In this document: piece by piece, positions 23,731 to 24,434 of the stretch
Position numbering within the stretch: the first letter of the stretch is position 1
How the letters are laid out: each line of letters opens with the position of its first letter
Assembly (NCBI GenBank): GCA_025927795.1
Contig: JAICKT010000013.1
Coordinates: 1-24,434, forward strand
Direction: 5' to 3'
DNA: 24,434 bases
Source of the DNA: Parafilimonas sp.
GTDB lineage: Bacteria; Bacteroidota; Bacteroidia; Chitinophagales; Chitinophagaceae
Notes under the pieces: model-generated
Seen by the model: only the letters and a program-made list of their open reading frames with translations
What the model was told of the DNA's origin: nothing
Databases searched by the model: none
Position numbers and translations under genes: made by a program

Positions 23731-24434
23731 ATGAACAAAAACGATAAAATTTATATCGCCGGTCATGCAGGGATGGTGGGTTCCGCTATTTTACGCAAAC
23801 TGAAAAACAAGGGTTTTGAAAATTTCATTTTTAAAACTTCTGCAGAACTCGATTTGAGAAATCAATCAGCCGTAAATATTTTTTTTGAAAAAGAAAAACC
23901 TGATTATGTTTTTCTTGCTGCAGCTAAAGTGGGCGGCATTGTAGCAAATAATATTTATCGTGCAGAGTTCATTTACGATAATCTTTTAATCGAAGCAAAC
24001 ATTATTCATGCTGCATATCAGTATGCAGTTAAAAAACTTTTGTTTTTGGGTTCTTCTTGCATCTATCCAAAACTTGCTCCACAGCCTTTGAAAGAAGAAT
24101 ATATTTTAAGCGGATATCTCGAAGAAACAAATCAACCTTATGCTATTGCTAAAATTGCAGGAATAGAATTATGTAACGCTTATCGCCGCGAATATAATTG
24201 CAATTTTATTTCTGTTATGCCAACGAATTTATATGGACTGAATGACAATTATCATCCTGAGAATTCGCACGTACTTGCTGCACTATTACGAAAATTTATT
24301 ATAGCAGAAAAAGAGCAGCACTCTTTTATTGAAATATGGGGTACAGGAGAACCAAGGCGCGAATTTTTACATGCAGATGATTTAGCAGATGCCTGTTATT
24401 TTTTAATGCTGCATTATAATGAAGAAGGCTTAAT
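23731..24434 (+). CDS. fcl: GDP-L-fucose synthase, N-terminal part (partial, runs off the window)
   Basis: Performs the 3,5-epimerisation and 4-reduction that turn GDP-4-keto-6-deoxymannose into GDP-L-fucose. ATG 23731 follows 26 bases after gmd, and the frame is open to the last base (234 full codons of about 310-320). Visible motifs are YIAGHAGMVGSAI (NADP site), AAAKVGGIVAN, FLGSSCIYPKLAPQP and YAIAKIAG. Ser108, Cys110, Tyr137, Lys141 and His180 correspond, one residue shifted, to Ser107, Cys109, Tyr136, Lys140 and His179 of the E. coli enzyme. All key residues are therefore intact in the visible part. The order GT4-gmd-fcl recalls colanic acid and M-antigen clusters. Confidence 0.96.
   Translation, partial: MNKNDKIYIAGHAGMVGSAILRKLKNKGFENFIFKTSAELDLRNQSAVNIFFEKEKPDYVFLAAAKVGGIVANNIYRAEFIYDNLLIEANIIHAAYQYAVKKLLFLGSSCIYPKLAPQPLKEEYILSGYLEETNQPYAIAKIAGIELCNAYRREYNCNFISVMPTNLYGLNDNYHPENSHVLAALLRKFIIAEKEQHSFIEIWGTGEPRREFLHADDLADACYFLMLHYNEEGL

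Noticed and set aside
1..24434. Search for CRISPR arrays, tRNA/rRNA genes, transposases and insertion-sequence ends.
   Set aside because: No regularly spaced repeats, cloverleaf-like sequences, transposase motifs or paired terminal repeats were seen by eye; the duplications found are gene-derived.

Overview
The window reads as a chromosomal segment of a low-GC Bacteroidota bacterium, by eye nearer one third than one half G+C and probably of the Chitinophagia/Sphingobacteriia type. This rests on A-rich start regions with no clear Shine-Dalgarno sequences, a TAnnTTTG-type promoter element, a lipoprotein polysaccharide exporter with a C-terminal membrane helix, and a tyrosine-rich Wzc tail. The lineage is an inference; no rRNA or species marker is present.

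Layout. Positions 1-175 hold the 3' end of a B12-dependent ribonucleotide reductase, unrelated to what follows. From 349 to the right edge runs one large extracellular-polysaccharide locus of the Wzx/Wzy type: initiating sugar-phosphate transferase (349-1686), outer-membrane exporter (1793-2623), Wzc-like chain-length regulator/tyrosine kinase (2634-5054), a sulfotransferase (5177-5875), Wzx flippase (5880-7367), Wzy polymerase (7397-8863), a secreted clan GH-A-like glycoside hydrolase (8866-10359) and a glycosyltransferase (10470-11456). Next comes a sulfotransferase-rich block (11494-18682): six more intact sulfotransferase genes, three decayed sulfotransferase fragments and one glycosyltransferase on the opposite strand. 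The right end (18754-24434) carries a WecG/TagA-type glycosyltransferase, a plant-like GDP-mannose 3,5-epimerase, a cupin, a WcaI-like glycosyltransferase, GDP-mannose 4,6-dehydratase and the start of GDP-L-fucose synthase.

How it fits together. GDP-mannose can be turned into GDP-L-fucose (Gmd + Fcl) and GDP-L-galactose (epimerase). Glycosyltransferases would build a repeat unit on undecaprenyl phosphate, Wzx flips it, Wzy polymerises it, and Wzc plus the exporter carry it out. Seven intact sulfotransferases imply that the product is heavily sulfated. The best candidate for an undescribed system is therefore a sulfated polysaccharide containing L-fucose and/or L-galactose, a bacterial counterpart of algal sulfated fucans and galactans. 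No PAPS-synthesis genes lie in the window, so the sulfate donor must be made elsewhere.

The sulfotransferase block shows an evolutionary pattern. An intact A-B-C series (12362, 13116, 13966) is echoed in the same order by an intact A copy (16324), an A fragment, a B fragment, an unrelated intact sulfotransferase (17553) and a C fragment. This suggests segmental duplication followed by decay. No tRNA, rRNA, CRISPR array, transposase or confident terminator was seen.
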